In this document: one piece after another, positions 9,358-17,925 of the stretch
Layout: each line of letters opens with the position of its first letter
Position numbering within the stretch: the first letter of the stretch is position 1
Assembly (NCBI GenBank): GCA_031285185.1
Contig: JAITWS010000100.1
Location: 1-33,398 of the forward strand
Reading direction: 5' to 3'
DNA length: 33,398 nucleotides
DNA from: Methylobacillus sp.
GTDB taxonomy: Bacteria; Pseudomonadota; Gammaproteobacteria; Burkholderiales; Methylophilaceae
The notes under the pieces: generated by a model
The model's database searches: none
What the model was told of the DNA's origin: nothing
The model's input: only the letters and a program-made list of their open reading frames with translations
Program-made: the position numbers and the translations under genes

Positions 9358-9984
9358 TTATGCGGCCTCGCTGCGGCTCGCAATCACCTTGTCAACCAGG
9401 CCGTAAGTCACCGCCTGCGCCGCGCTCATGAAATTGTCGCGGTCGGTGTCGCGTTCTATGGTCTCGATGGATTGCCCGGTGTGGGAGGACAGAATTTCAT
9501 TGAGCCTCTGGCGCAGGAACAAAATTTCCTTGGCGTGAATTTCAATGTCGCTCGCCTGCCCCTGAAAACCGCCGAGCGGCTGATGGATCATCACGCGCGA
9601 ATTGGGCAGACAGAAACGCTTGCCCTTCGCGCCCGCCGTGAGCAGCAACGCGCCCATGCTGGCCGCCTGACCGATGCACAGCGTGCTCACATCCGGCTTG
9701 ATGAACTGCATGGTGTCATAAATCGCCATGCCCGCAGTCACCGAACCGCCGGGGGAATTGATGTAGAGCGAAATTTCCTTGTCGGGATTTTCCGCTTCAA
9801 GAAACAATAATTGCGCGACCACCAGATTGGCCGTCATGTCGTTGACCGGCCCCACGAGAAAAATCACGCGCTCCTTCAACAGACGCGAATAAATATCGTA
9901 GGCGCGTTCGCCGCGTCCGCTCTGCTCGATCACCATCGGGATATACCCGAGGTTTTGCGGCTCCCAGTGGTTTTCCATCGTCAT
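9358..9984 (-). CDS. clpP: ATP-dependent Clp protease proteolytic subunit ClpP
   Basis: ClpP is the barrel-forming serine peptidase that works with ClpX. It is 208 aa with catalytic triad Ser109 (GQAASMGA), His134 (VMIHQPLGG) and Asp183, offset 12 residues from mature E. coli numbering. The ATG at 9984 directly follows the tig stop codon; a second in-frame ATG lies two codons on (9978). The first is preferred because the G-rich stretch GGGGG upstream is better spaced to it. The short N-terminal extension is consistent with a propeptide. Confidence 0.97.
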   Translation of the reverse strand: MTMENHWEPQNLGYIPMVIEQSGRGERAYDIYSRLLKERVIFLVGPVNDMTANLVVAQLLFLEAENPDKEISLYINSPGGSVTAGMAIYDTMQFIKPDVSTLCIGQAASMGALLLTAGAKGKRFCLPNSRVMIHQPLGGFQGQASDIEIHAKEILFLRQRLNEILSSHTGQSIETIERDTDRDNFMSAAQAVTYGLVDKVIASRSEAA

Positions 9985-11289
9985 TTAAGCAGCCCCCATC
10001 AATTCGTCGAAAGACACGGTTTTGTCGCTCACCTTGGCGCGCTCCATGACCCAGTTGACCACGTTTTCCTCCGTGGCGATGCCCATGGGTTCGTCCAGAC
10101 GCTGCGCGTCGGCGTAATACCAGCGCACAACTTCCTCCGGCTGCTCGAAACCCTTGGCGTAACCATCCACCACGGCGCGTATCTGCTCCGGCTTCGCGTG
10201 CAATTCGTTCTTGTTGACCAGCTCGCCCAGCACGAGGCGCAGTTGCACATTGCGTTTGGCCTGCTCTTCAAACAGCCCGGGTTCCAGCGTGACCTGCGAC
10301 AAATCCACGCCGCGCCGCTGCAAATCCGCGCCCGTCGCCTGCATCAAACGCTCCGTCTCCATGCCGATCAACGCGCGCGGCAACTCGACAGTGACGTTTT
10401 CCAGCAAGCCCTTGAACACCTGTTCCTTCAAACGCGCGCGCACGCGCTTGGCGACTTCCTGCTCAAGATTTTCCTCGATATCGGCGCGCATTTTTTCGAC
10501 ATCGCCGTTTTCTATGCCCAGCCCCTTGGCGAACTCCTCATCCACCTTGGGCAGCTTCACCTTGTCCACCGCCGTGACCGTCACCTCATAGGAAATCGTC
10601 TTGCCGGCCAATTGCGGATTAGGGTTGTCCGCGGGATAGGCAATATCGAATTTTTTGACCTCATCCGGCTTGAGACCGACGATATTCGCGTCAAACTCGG
10701 CCACGCGCCCATCCTCACCCAAAATCAAATCCATGCTTTTGCCGTGCGTGCTTTCCACTTCCTGCCCATCCATTTCAGCACGGAACGCCACGCTCACCTT
10801 GTCGCCCTCCTTCGCCGCGCGCTTGACCGGCTCGTAGCTCGCGCGCTGCTTTTGCAACACGGTGATGGTGCGATCCACATTCGCCTTGGTGATCTTGACC
10901 TTGGGACGCTCAATCGCCACGGCTGAAAGATCGCCTATCGCCACCTCCGGGAAAATCTCGAACGTCGCCACATACTCAAAATTCCCCGGCGTGACCGCGC
11001 TCGACTTCTGCTCGATATTCGGATACCCCGCCACGCGCAACTTGTTCTCCGTCACCGCCTCGCTGAACGTGCGCTCCACCGTGCCGGAAATCACCTCGTT
11101 AAACACCTGCGCGCCATAATTCTTCTGCACCATATTCATCGGTACATGCCCCGGACGAAAGCCCGGCATTTTGACGGTGCGCGCCAAACGCCCGAGACGC
11201 TGCCCCACCTCATCCTCAATCGGCTTCATGGGAACAGAAACCGTCATGCGGCGTTCCAGATTGCTCAGGGTTTCCACGGTTGCTTGCAT
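9985..11289 (-). CDS. tig: Trigger factor (ribosome-associated chaperone, PPIase)
   Basis: Trigger factor binds nascent chains at the ribosomal exit tunnel. The 434-aa length equals the family norm (E. coli 432). The N-terminal ribosome-binding domain carries the signature loop GFRPGHVP at about 43-50. An FKBP-type PPIase domain follows at about 155-245, and a C-terminal helical chaperone domain (roughly 250-434) completes the protein. It is the first gene of tig-clpP-clpX and begins 30 nt after tRNA-Leu on the same strand, so read-through from the tRNA promoter is possible. The ATG at 11289 is preceded by GAGGATGGAAG. Confidence 0.97.
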   Translation of the reverse strand: MQATVETLSNLERRMTVSVPMKPIEDEVGQRLGRLARTVKMPGFRPGHVPMNMVQKNYGAQVFNEVISGTVERTFSEAVTENKLRVAGYPNIEQKSSAVTPGNFEYVATFEIFPEVAIGDLSAVAIERPKVKITKANVDRTITVLQKQRASYEPVKRAAKEGDKVSVAFRAEMDGQEVESTHGKSMDLILGEDGRVAEFDANIVGLKPDEVKKFDIAYPADNPNPQLAGKTISYEVTVTAVDKVKLPKVDEEFAKGLGIENGDVEKMRADIEENLEQEVAKRVRARLKEQVFKGLLENVTVELPRALIGMETERLMQATGADLQRRGVDLSQVTLEPGLFEEQAKRNVQLRLVLGELVNKNELHAKPEQIRAVVDGYAKGFEQPEEVVRWYYADAQRLDEPMGIATEENVVNWVMERAKVSDKTVSFDELMGAA

Positions 11290-11319
11290 AAATCTTCCAT
11301 CCTCAAATCAAATAAATTG

Positions 11320-11404
11320 TGGTGCGAAAGGAGAGACTCGAACTCTCACGCCTCACGGCGCTGGAACCTAAATCCAGTGCGTCTACCAATTCCGCCACTC
11401 TCGC
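11320..11404 (-). tRNA. tRNA-Leu (anticodon TAG)
   Basis: This is an 85-nt class II tRNA on the minus strand with encoded CCA. The acceptor stem is GCGAGAG/CTTTCGC (one G-T pair), with discriminator A. The D arm is GGCGGAATTGGTAGACGC, the anticodon loop TTTAGGT reads TAG, and a long variable arm (CGCCGTGAGGCGT) precedes the T arm GAGAGTTCGAGTCTCTC. It lies directly upstream of tig. Confidence 0.96.
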
Positions 11405-11549
11405 CGGTTCGCGTGTTCTTGTCCGGTCTGCCCGAGACGAAAAACCGATATTGTAACCGACTCTCCATCCCCACGAAACGCCCCCGATTGACAAAGGCCG
11501 CCGCCGGGTAGGATGATGCACGGAATAACACACACGGGACACCCACAAA

Positions 11550-11792
11550 ATGTCGGACACCATCACCCCGGAAGAAGTCACGCTGCTGCGTGCCGAAATC
11601 GAGATGCTCATGAAAGAGCGGCAAGAACTCCTGCTCGTCGTCGGCGCCTCCGCCGAACTCATCACCGAACTCCACACCACCGACCTCCCCCGCACCACCG
11701 TCGCCGCCGCCGAACTGATCGCCAGCTGCATCAACGGCCTGCCAGAAGAAACCCTGAAAGATGCGCTGGTGGCGGTAAGGGCGGGGGGGTGA
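11550..11792 (+). CDS. Small hypothetical protein (80 aa)
   Basis: The function is not recognised. The 80-aa product is cytoplasmic-looking, with no signal peptide or membrane segment. Residues about 6-28 (EEVTLLRAEIEMLMKERQEL) look like an amphipathic helix or short coiled coil. The C-terminal half is Ala/Leu-rich and ends LPEETLKDALVAVRAGG. The ribosome binding site is weak (ACGGGA about 10 nt upstream). It stands alone on the + strand between tRNA-Leu and the rpsF operon, with both neighbours on the minus strand. Its composition looks protein-like and not like a shadow of another gene. It is probably real, but could be a small lineage-specific ORF. Confidence 0.55.
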   Translation: MSDTITPEEVTLLRAEIEMLMKERQELLLVVGASAELITELHTTDLPRTTVAAAELIASCINGLPEETLKDALVAVRAGG

Positions 11793-11901
11793 AACTGCCT
11801 ATGTGAAGGTGTGCTTTTCAATTTCTCTTTCCCCGGCAAGGGGCAAAGGAATGTCGCTCTCCCTCCCGTCTGCGGAAAATCTGGGATGCGGCTTGATTCA
11901 A

Positions 11902-11935
11902 AAACAAAAAGGGCTGCCGCGGCAGCCCTTTTTTT
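11902..11935. terminator. Rho-independent terminator of the rpsF-priB-rpsR-rplI operon
   Basis: A-rich AAACAAAAA, then perfect palindrome GGGCTGCCGCGGCAGCCC (11911-11928), then TTTTTTT. It is bidirectional by symmetry and sits 17 nt beyond the rplI stop. It could also serve the small + strand ORF. It is nearly identical to the terminator after fabI (2685-2711). Confidence 0.88.
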
Positions 11936-11951
11936 ATTGCCGTTGCTTGCC

Positions 11952-12401
11952 TTAAGCCTCGCCCAGCACGGAGACGGTGATGTCCACTACGGCATCGGTG
12001 TGGGGCGCGATGCTGACGGGGTGGTCGCCTATGGTTTTGAGGGGGCCGTTGGGCATTCGGATTTCGGACTTGTGGACTTCAAAGCCTTGCGCGGTGAGCG
12101 CTTCGGCAATGTCGTGGTTGGTCACGGAACCGAACAATCGGCCATCCACACCGGCTTTTTGCGTGATTTGCAGCATGAAACCGGCGATCTTCTCGGCGCG
12201 CGCGAGGGCGGCTGCGAGGATTTCGGCTTGCTTCTTTTCCAGCTCGGCGCGGCGGGCGGCGAACTCGGCCTTGTTGGCTTCGGTCGCGCGTTTGGCTTTG
12301 CCTTGCGGGATGAGGAAGTTGCGGCCATAGCCGTCCTTGACCTTGACGATGTCGCCGAGGACGCCCAGATTGGTGACTTTTTCGAGCAGTATGACTTGCA
12401 T
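11952..12401 (-). CDS. rplI: 50S ribosomal protein L9
   Basis: L9 is an elongated two-domain protein of the large subunit near the L1 stalk. It is 149 aa, the same as E. coli. The start [32 protein letters not shown] is the L9 N-terminal signature (residues 1-32, rRNA-binding). A long central helix spans about 40-75, followed by the C-terminal domain with GSVTNHDI. It is the last gene of the rpsF-priB-rpsR-rplI operon, 14 nt after rpsR. Confidence 0.98.
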   Translation of the reverse strand: MQVILLEKVTNLGVLGDIVKVKDGYGRNFLIPQGKAKRATEANKAEFAARRAELEKKQAEILAAALARAEKIAGFMLQITQKAGVDGRLFGSVTNHDIAEALTAQGFEVHKSEIRMPNGPLKTIGDHPVSIAPHTDAVVDITVSVLGEA

Positions 12402-12415
12402 GGTGTGGCTTCCTC

Positions 12416-12643
12416 TTAGTGCTTGTCGCAGTAGGGCATCAGCGCCAGATAACGGGCGCGCTTGATGGCCGTGGTGAGTTGGCGCTGATAACGGGCTTTG
12501 GTTCCCGTGATGCGCGCGGGGATGATTTTGCCGTTTTCATTGATGAAGTCCTTCAGGAGATCAACATCCTTGTAATCAACTTCCTTGATGCCCTCTGCCG
12601 AAAAACGGCAGTAGCGGCGACGGCGGAACATATCGCGTGACAT
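12416..12643 (-). CDS. rpsR: 30S ribosomal protein S18
   Basis: S18 forms a heterodimer with S6 on the small-subunit platform. The ATG at 12643 gives 75 aa ([18 protein letters not shown]), exactly the E. coli length, with AGAAAGG 9 nt upstream. An alternative TTG at 12652 would overlap the priB stop and leave no spacing to the ribosome binding site, so it is rejected. The conserved core ([27 protein letters not shown]) is intact. Confidence 0.97.
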   Translation of the reverse strand: MSRDMFRRRRYCRFSAEGIKEVDYKDVDLLKDFINENGKIIPARITGTKARYQRQLTTAIKRARYLALMPYCDKH

Positions 12644-12648
12644 GATTT

Positions 12649-12951
12649 TCAACCTTTCTCAATAATCTCTAATTCGTTTATGTGCAGTATCAACTGGCGG
12701 CTGTTGCGGCTTTTCCGGTTGAGGAATCCCGCGACCCTAACCATGTTTCCCGGCTTGAGCGTTTTGGCTTGTTCGGCCAGTTGCGCCATTGCGATTACGG
12801 GAACTTCGCATTCGATCTGTCGCTTCATGCCCGCCTCGTTTTGTTGCGAAGCGTGTTTGAGGGTGAATGCGAGGAGCGGAATGCCTGCTGGGGTGTAGCG
12901 CAGATCGGCGACTTCCGTCACCTCACCGCGCAGCAGCAGCCGGTTGTCCAC
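12649..12951 (-). CDS. priB: Primosomal replication protein N PriB
   Basis: PriB is a single-strand-DNA-binding OB-fold dimer that helps PriA restart stalled replication forks. It is 100 aa (E. coli 104). Residues 1-13 ([13 protein letters not shown]) form the first OB strand, and the remaining beta-strands are recognisable to [13 protein letters not shown]. It starts at a GTG (12951), 7 nt after rpsF, in the rpsF-priB-rpsR-rplI order that is characteristic of beta- and gammaproteobacteria. Distance from the nearest GAGG (12 nt) is long, so translation may be coupled to rpsF. Confidence 0.93.
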   Translation of the reverse strand: MDNRLLLRGEVTEVADLRYTPAGIPLLAFTLKHASQQNEAGMKRQIECEVPVIAMAQLAEQAKTLKPGNMVRVAGFLNRKSRNSRQLILHINELEIIEKG

Positions 12952-12958
12952 GCGCGGA

Positions 12959-13345
12959 TCAAGCCTCGACGGATTCTTCCGCGGCTTCCTCCGGCGCGTC
13001 TTCCTTGTTCAGCACGGATTTGGCTTTTTCTTCCTTCATCATCGGCGAAGGCGCGGTAACCGCTTCCTTCATCGCGACGGACAGGTGGCGCAGCACGGCG
13101 TCGTTGAACTTGAATGCGTTTTCCAGCTCGGCCAGAACTTCCTGCCCGCATTCAATGTTCATGAGCACATAGTGTGCCTTGTGGATTTTCTGGATCGGAT
13201 AAGACAGTTGGCGACGCCCCCAGTCTTCCAGACGGTGCAACGCACCGCCGCCGCCGGTCACCAGCGCGCGATAGCGCTCGATCATCGCGGGCACTTGCTC
13301 GCTCTGATCCGGGTGGACGATGAATACAACTTCATAATGCCGCAT
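12959..13345 (-). CDS. rpsF: 30S ribosomal protein S6
   Basis: S6 is a small-subunit platform protein that pairs with S18. The ATG at 13345 gives 128 aa and the canonical [18 protein letters not shown] start, with a strong AAGGAG 6 nt upstream. A longer reading to 13396 is rejected for lack of a ribosome binding site and because it would enter the leader. Residues 18-60 carry the S6 motif (MIERY...[20 protein letters not shown]). The C-terminal tail (about 100-128) is acidic ([12 protein letters not shown]), as often in betaproteobacteria. It is the first gene of its operon. Confidence 0.97.
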   Translation of the reverse strand: MRHYEVVFIVHPDQSEQVPAMIERYRALVTGGGGALHRLEDWGRRQLSYPIQKIHKAHYVLMNIECGQEVLAELENAFKFNDAVLRHLSVAMKEAVTAPSPMMKEEKAKSVLNKEDAPEEAAEESVEA

Positions 13346-13366
13346 AAATTCTCCTTGTGGATTAAA

Positions 13367-13394
13367 GCCGCCCGTCATGCGAAAACGGTGCGGC
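13367..13394 (-). promoter_or_regulatory. Hairpin in the rpsF leader, possible S6:S18 autoregulatory site
   Basis: On the minus strand the leader folds as GCCGC-(A bulge)-CCGT / ACGG-GCGGC with a 9-nt loop. It ends about 20 nt before the rpsF ATG and close to its ribosome binding site. A leader bound by the S6:S18 complex, with a conserved CCG trinucleotide, is known for rpsF operons of many bacteria. A CCG is present here, but the match to that motif is only by eye. A second hairpin GGGAAGC-AA-GCTTCCC lies at 13404-13419. Confidence 0.4.
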
Positions 13395-13433
13395 AAGGGT
13401 TATGGGAAGCAAGCTTCCCGAAAAGAGCGCGGG

Positions 13434-13462
13434 ATTGTAATGGAAATTGGGTGGGAAATCAA
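13434..13462 (-). promoter_or_regulatory. Sigma-70 promoter of the rpsF operon
   Basis: On the minus strand: -35 TTGATT (13457-13462), a 17-bp spacer and -10 TACAAT (13434-13439). It lies about 90 nt upstream of the rpsF ATG, in the gap after crcB. Confidence 0.6.
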
Positions 13463-13467
13463 ACGGA

Positions 13468-13848
13468 TCAACTCCGCAACAAATGCACCGTCCATATTCC
13501 CACCCCCGTCAGCGCGAGCGAACCGAGGAGGTGCAGGGAAATGTGCGCGGCGAGCAGGCCGTAGCGTTCGTTCTGGAGTAGCGCGACGGCTTCGGCGGAG
13601 AAGGTGGAAAATGTTGTCAGTCCGCCGAGGAAGCCGGTCATGGCGAACAGGCGGATTTCCGGCGAGAGGTTGGGCAGGAGCGCCATGCAGATGCCGATGA
13701 GATAGCCGCCGATGAGGTTGGCGGCGAGCGTTCCGCTTGAATACGGCAAGCCGGGGAACAGTGGATTCAGCAACAGCCCCAAGCCCCAGCGCATCCACGC
13801 GCCGAGCGCCGCGCCTATGCCGACGGCGGCGAATCCGGCCATGCTCAA
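13468..13848 (-). CDS. crcB: Fluoride ion exporter CrcB/Fluc
   Basis: CrcB/Fluc is a dual-topology dimeric fluoride channel of the inner membrane that lowers cytoplasmic fluoride. The product is 126 aa with four hydrophobic segments. It carries the family features [10 protein letters not shown] near the N-terminus, NLIGGYLIG in helix 2 and [10 protein letters not shown] (helix break region) near residues 74-83. The start is uncertain: TTG at 13848 has an AAGGG at good spacing, while the ATG two codons later (13842) resembles typical CrcB N-termini. It follows zwf by 36 nt on the same strand and is probably cotranscribed with gnd-zwf. I see no fluoride riboswitch upstream. Confidence 0.92.
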   Translation of the reverse strand: MSMAGFAAVGIGAALGAWMRWGLGLLLNPLFPGLPYSSGTLAANLIGGYLIGICMALLPNLSPEIRLFAMTGFLGGLTTFSTFSAEAVALLQNERYGLLAAHISLHLLGSLALTGVGIWTVHLLRS

Positions 13849-13884
13849 TTGGTCGCCCTTCTTGCCGAGATGCTCTGCGTTGCG

Positions 13885-15366
13885 TCAGTCATTCCGCCAT
13901 TCCTGATCGTGACACTCGAACAGTTTTTCCGTATCCGGCCCCCAGCTTCCGGCGGGGTATTCGCTGATCGGGGCATTGTTTTTCGCCCAGGCTTTCTGGA
14001 TGGTATCCACCACGCGCCATGCCCATTCCACTTCGTCGAAGCGAATGAACAAGGTCTTGTCGCCGCGTATCACGTCCAGCAACAAGGCTTGGTACGCCTC
14101 CAGCGGTTTCTCGTCCGCCTGACGATAAGACGCGTTGAGCGACACCACGCGGGTTTTCATGCCCAGCCCCGGCGCGCGGACGTGCATTTCCATGTGCATG
14201 TCTTCGGTCGGTTGCAGCGTCAGATAAATCCAGTTCGGCTCAATGTCTTCCAGATCACCTTCGTGGAACAGGTGCTGCGGCGGATGGCGGAAGCGGATCG
14301 CGATTGTGGATTGCGTTTTCGCCATGCGTTTGCCGGTACGCAGATAAAACGGCACACCGCGCCAGCGCCAATTGTCTATGTGGAATTTGGCGGCGACGTA
14401 GGTTTCCATATTGGAATCTTCGGCAACGCCATTTTCTTCCAGATAGCCTTGCACCGGCTGCCCCTTGATCGCGCCTGCGGTGTAACGCGCGCGCACGACC
14501 TGATTTTCCACCTGATCTTCCGGGATGATACGCATGGATTTCAGCACCTTGACCTTTTCGTCGCGCACCGAATCGGCTTCCATCGAAGCGGGCGGCTCCA
14601 TCGCAACCACGGTCAGCAACTGCATCAAATGGTTTTGCAGCATGTCACGCATCGCGCCGCCGGATTTGTCGTAATAATCGGCGCGTGTGCCTATGCCGAG
14701 ATCTTCCGCCACGGTGATCTGCACATGGTTGATGAAATTGCGGTTCCACAACGGTTCGATGAGCGTGTTGGCGAAGCGAAATACGAGCAGATTCTGCACG
14801 GTTTCCTTGCCGAGGTAATGGTCAATGCGGTAAATCTGCTCTTCGTTGAAATGCTTGTGCAGCGAGCGGTTGAGTTCCTGCGCGGTTTCGAGATCGGTTC
14901 CGAAGGGCTTTTCGACCACGACACGATGCAGGCCGCGCGGACGGGAGAATCCAAACTCATCGAGATAATTGATGACCGTGTTGAAATCCTTGGGGATGAT
15001 GGAAAGATAAAACACGATATGGCTGTCGGGCGTGACCTTTTGATCGAGACAATCCTTGAGCCGTTGATAAAGATTGGCATCGCGCAAATCGCCCATGAAG
15101 TAGGTGAAACGTTGCGCGAAACGCGCGGCGATTTTCGCATCCACCTTGTCGCCAAATTTGTCGCGCAGCACTTTGCCGACGTGCTCCTTCCAGCTTTCCG
15201 CGCTGTGTTCCTGCCGACCGAGCGCGAGAATGTTCATCTCTTCGGGAATGCGCCCCGCGACTTCAAGATTGTAGAGCGAAGGAATCAGCTTGATCGTGGC
15301 CAGATTGCCGGTCGCGCCGAAAATGACGAAATGGCACGGCGCGGAAAGTAATTTTTGTTTGCTCAT
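13885..15366 (-). CDS. zwf: Glucose-6-phosphate 1-dehydrogenase
   Basis: This enzyme oxidises glucose-6-phosphate to 6-phosphogluconolactone with NADP+ (or NAD+), the entry to the oxidative pentose phosphate pathway. It is 493 aa, normal length. The dinucleotide-binding motif is GATGNLA (17-23) in place of the common GASGDLA. VEKPFG lies at 151-156 and the substrate-binding/catalytic signature RIDHYLGKE at 180-188. An AGGAG lies 8 nt before the ATG. It sits 29 nt downstream of gnd, so the two NAD(P)H-producing steps are cotranscribed; a lactonase (pgl) is not seen in the window. Confidence 0.97.
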   Translation of the reverse strand: MSKQKLLSAPCHFVIFGATGNLATIKLIPSLYNLEVAGRIPEEMNILALGRQEHSAESWKEHVGKVLRDKFGDKVDAKIAARFAQRFTYFMGDLRDANLYQRLKDCLDQKVTPDSHIVFYLSIIPKDFNTVINYLDEFGFSRPRGLHRVVVEKPFGTDLETAQELNRSLHKHFNEEQIYRIDHYLGKETVQNLLVFRFANTLIEPLWNRNFINHVQITVAEDLGIGTRADYYDKSGGAMRDMLQNHLMQLLTVVAMEPPASMEADSVRDEKVKVLKSMRIIPEDQVENQVVRARYTAGAIKGQPVQGYLEENGVAEDSNMETYVAAKFHIDNWRWRGVPFYLRTGKRMAKTQSTIAIRFRHPPQHLFHEGDLEDIEPNWIYLTLQPTEDMHMEMHVRAPGLGMKTRVVSLNASYRQADEKPLEAYQALLLDVIRGDKTLFIRFDEVEWAWRVVDTIQKAWAKNNAPISEYPAGSWGPDTEKLFECHDQEWRND

Positions 15367-15395
15367 GTTTGCAACTCCTCTTGTTTTGCTTTGAT

Positions 15396-16301
15396 TTATT
15401 TCGCTTTGATCGCGTGACCGCCGAAACCCTTACGCATCATGGCCAGCATCTTGTTGCCGAACTCCACCTTGCCCTGACTCGCGAAACGCGCCATGAGCGC
15501 GGTTGCGATCGCGGGCGCGGGCGTGCCTTGCGCGATGGATTCATTGATCGTCCACCGCCCTTCGCCGGAATCTTCCACATACGGCTCAATCTCGTCCAGT
15601 TGCTGATCGGACGTGAGAAATTGCGTGGTCAATTCCAAAAGCCAACTGCGTATCACGCTGTCCTGCCACATGCCGGACACGGCGGCGAGATCAAAATCAA
15701 ATTCCGTCTTGCCCTTGAGCAGCGAAAAGCCCTCCGCGTAAACCTGCATAAGACCGTATTCAATGCCGTTGTGCACCATCTTCACAAAATGCCCCGCCCC
15801 GCTCGGACCGCAATGCAGCCAGCCCTGATCGGGATGCGGCGCGAGCGCCTGAAACAACGGCGCGGCCTTGGCCACGACATCCTTTTCGCCGCCCACCATA
15901 AGCGCGTAACCGTTTTGCAAACCCCAGATTCCGCCCGCGGTTCCGACATCGAGATAGTTGATTCCACGCGCCTTCATCGTGGCGGCGCGCGCTTGCGATT
16001 CCTGATAATTGGAATTGCCGCCTTCGATGATGGTATCGCCCGCCGACAAAAGATCGCCCAGCGCGGCCAGTGTATTTTCGGTCGGCTTGCCCGAAGGCAG
16101 CATAAGCCAGACCACGCGCGGCGTTTGCAATTTGCCCACCGCATCGGCGAGCGTATCCGCCGCAACCAGCCCGCATTCGCGCGCCAGAGATTGAGTTACT
16201 TCGTTTTCAAGGTTATAACCCACAACATCATGGTGCGCGCGGCGCAAGCGTCTCGCCATGTTCGCACCCATTCTGCCCAGACCTATCATTGCCACTTGCA
16301 A
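15396..16301 (-). CDS. gnd: 6-phosphogluconate dehydrogenase, decarboxylating (short form)
   Basis: This enzyme converts 6-phosphogluconate to ribulose-5-phosphate and CO2. At 301 aa it is the short GndA/YqeC-like form, not the ~470-aa E. coli Gnd type. The TTG start at 16301 gives [15 protein letters not shown], which matches the family N-terminus, with GAAGG about 9 nt upstream. The Rossmann motif GLGRMGANM is at 7-15, GGNSNYQES at 94-102, and the catalytic region [15 protein letters not shown] at 168-182 contains Lys174 and the H-N pair. It is the first gene of gnd-zwf-crcB, divergent from glgA. Confidence 0.95.
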   Translation of the reverse strand: MQVAMIGLGRMGANMARRLRRAHHDVVGYNLENEVTQSLARECGLVAADTLADAVGKLQTPRVVWLMLPSGKPTENTLAALGDLLSAGDTIIEGGNSNYQESQARAATMKARGINYLDVGTAGGIWGLQNGYALMVGGEKDVVAKAAPLFQALAPHPDQGWLHCGPSGAGHFVKMVHNGIEYGLMQVYAEGFSLLKGKTEFDFDLAAVSGMWQDSVIRSWLLELTTQFLTSDQQLDEIEPYVEDSGEGRWTINESIAQGTPAPAIATALMARFASQGKVEFGNKMLAMMRKGFGGHAIKAK

Positions 16302-16335
16302 AATAATTTTCCTTCGTCATTTAAAGCGCGAACAT

Positions 16336-16364
16336 TTGCCTTGCCCGCGCGAGATCGGTATTCT
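16336..16364 (+). promoter_or_regulatory. Candidate sigma-70 promoter of glgA
   Basis: TTGCCT (16336-16341), a 17-bp spacer and TATTCT (16359-16364); each hexamer matches consensus at 4 of 6 positions. Downstream, a stem GGACGC/GCGTCC (16374-16395) lies in the leader. Low-to-moderate confidence. Confidence 0.35.
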
Positions 16365-16440
16365 AACAGGGTTGGACGCGCGGCGGTAAGCGTCCGGCCT
16401 TCCCAAACCGATATTCCGCCAGAAACAGAAAGACACTCCG

Positions 16441-17889
16441 GTGCGTATTCTCTACGTTACTTCCGAAGCCTTCCCGCTCATCAAAACCGGCGGGCTGGCC
16501 GATGTCAGCGGCTCACTTCCGGCGGCGCTCCGGCATCTTGGCGAAGATGTCCGCATATTGATCCCCGGTTATCCGCAGGTGCTCGCGAATCTGCGCGATC
16601 CGCAGCCGCTGGTTGAATTGAAATGGCTGCCCGCGGTGGGCAATGTGCACCTCATACGCGGCGAAATGCCGGATACGGGCGTACCCGTCATCGCCATAGA
16701 CCACCGCGAACTGTATGACCGCGGCGGCAACCCCTATTCCGACGCGCTCGGACAGGAATGGAGCGACAACGCGCTGCGCTTCGGGATCCTCTCGCGCATC
16801 GCCGCGATTCTGTCGGCGCAAGCCAGCCCGCTGGTGGACTGGATACCCGACATCGTTCATTTCAACGACTGGCAAGGCGGGCTGACCGCAGCCTACATGC
16901 GCTACTCGGGCGCGCCGCACGCCAAATCGGTGCTGGGCATACACAACCTCGCGTTTCAGGGAAATTTTCCGCCCGAATGGGTGGAAAAACTCGGCCTGCC
17001 GCGTCAGGCGTTCGCGCCCGAAGGCTTTGAGTTTTACGGCCATCTCTCCTTCCTCAAAGCCGGCATTTATTACGCCGATGCCATCACCACCGTCAGCCCC
17101 ACCTACGCGCGGGAAATCCAGACGGCGGAATACGGCTTCGGCCTGCAAGGACTGCTCGCGCACCGCGCGCGCGACCTGCACGGCATCTTGAACGGCATAG
17201 ACACGCAGGAATGGAACCCGGCACAAGACCCGCACCTGCCGCAAAACTACGACCGCAAATCGCTGGATAAAAAAGCCGGGGTCAAACAATTACTGCAACA
17301 AAGATTGACGCTGCATGAAAACGCGGATGCCCCGCTGCTCGGCGTCGTCAGCCGACTCACGCATCAAAAAGGACTTGACCTGCTGCTGCACGTCGCCCCC
17401 GCGTTGCTGGAACAAGGCTGCCAACTGGCGCTGCTGGGCAGCGGCGACCCCGCGCTGGAACAAGGTTTCATGCTGCTCGCGCAACAACACCCGCAGCAAG
17501 TCAGCGTAAGCGTGGGCTACAACGAAAACCTCTCCCACCACATCATGGCAGGCGCGGACATGTTCGTCATGCCCTCGCGTTTTGAACCGTGCGGATTAAA
17601 CCAGATGTACGGCCTGCGCTACGGCACCCCGCCCATCGTGCGACGCACCGGCGGCCTCGCCGATTCGGTGACAGACACCAACGAATTTACCCTGCGCCAC
17701 AAAACCGCCACCGGCTTCGTCTTCGACCTCGCCACCCCCGAAGACCTCCTCGCCACCCTGCGCCGCGCCCTCACCAGCTTTGGCGACAAGGAACAATGGA
17801 AAACCATCCAGCTCAACGGCATGAAAACCGACCTCGACTGGAACCGCAGCGCACAAGCCTATCTGGAAATTTATCGTTCGCTGGTGTAG
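16441..17889 (+). CDS. glgA: Glycogen synthase (ADP-glucose)
   Basis: GlgA is a GT5 glycosyltransferase that transfers glucose from ADP-glucose to the growing alpha-1,4-glucan. It is 482 aa (E. coli 477). It starts at GTG 16441 (MRILYVTSEAFPLIKTGGLADV), with the ADP-glucose-binding KTGGL motif at residues 15-19. The C-terminal GT5 signature PSRFEPCGLNQMYGLRYGT begins near 378, with the conserved Glu at about 382. No strong ribosome binding site is visible. It is transcribed alone, divergently from gnd-zwf, and convergent with the next gene, so glycogen storage and the pentose phosphate route adjoin here. Other glg genes are not in the window. Confidence 0.96.
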   Translation: MRILYVTSEAFPLIKTGGLADVSGSLPAALRHLGEDVRILIPGYPQVLANLRDPQPLVELKWLPAVGNVHLIRGEMPDTGVPVIAIDHRELYDRGGNPYSDALGQEWSDNALRFGILSRIAAILSAQASPLVDWIPDIVHFNDWQGGLTAAYMRYSGAPHAKSVLGIHNLAFQGNFPPEWVEKLGLPRQAFAPEGFEFYGHLSFLKAGIYYADAITTVSPTYAREIQTAEYGFGLQGLLAHRARDLHGILNGIDTQEWNPAQDPHLPQNYDRKSLDKKAGVKQLLQQRLTLHENADAPLLGVVSRLTHQKGLDLLLHVAPALLEQGCQLALLGSGDPALEQGFMLLAQQHPQQVSVSVGYNENLSHHIMAGADMFVMPSRFEPCGLNQMYGLRYGTPPIVRRTGGLADSVTDTNEFTLRHKTATGFVFDLATPEDLLATLRRALTSFGDKEQWKTIQLNGMKTDLDWNRSAQAYLEIYRSLV

Positions 17890-17925
17890 AAGTGCTGAAT
17901 GAACAAACACCTCATGCCATCTTCT

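Noticed and set aside
8181..9431. Long + strand open frame opposite clpX
   Set aside because: Antisense shadow of a fully conserved ClpX gene.
11303..11839. A 178-codon minus-strand frame over tRNA-Leu and upstream
   Set aside because: It contains AELVDALDLGSS, a well-known translation artefact of tRNA-Leu, and lies antisense to the small ORF at 11550.
13849..13884. Possible fluoride riboswitch upstream of crcB
   Set aside because: Only 36 nt separate zwf and crcB, with no pseudoknot-like layout; crcB probably relies on upstream gnd-zwf transcription.
13849..15351. 500-codon + strand open frame opposite zwf
   Set aside because: Antisense shadow; the G6PDH protein on the minus strand has all expected motifs.
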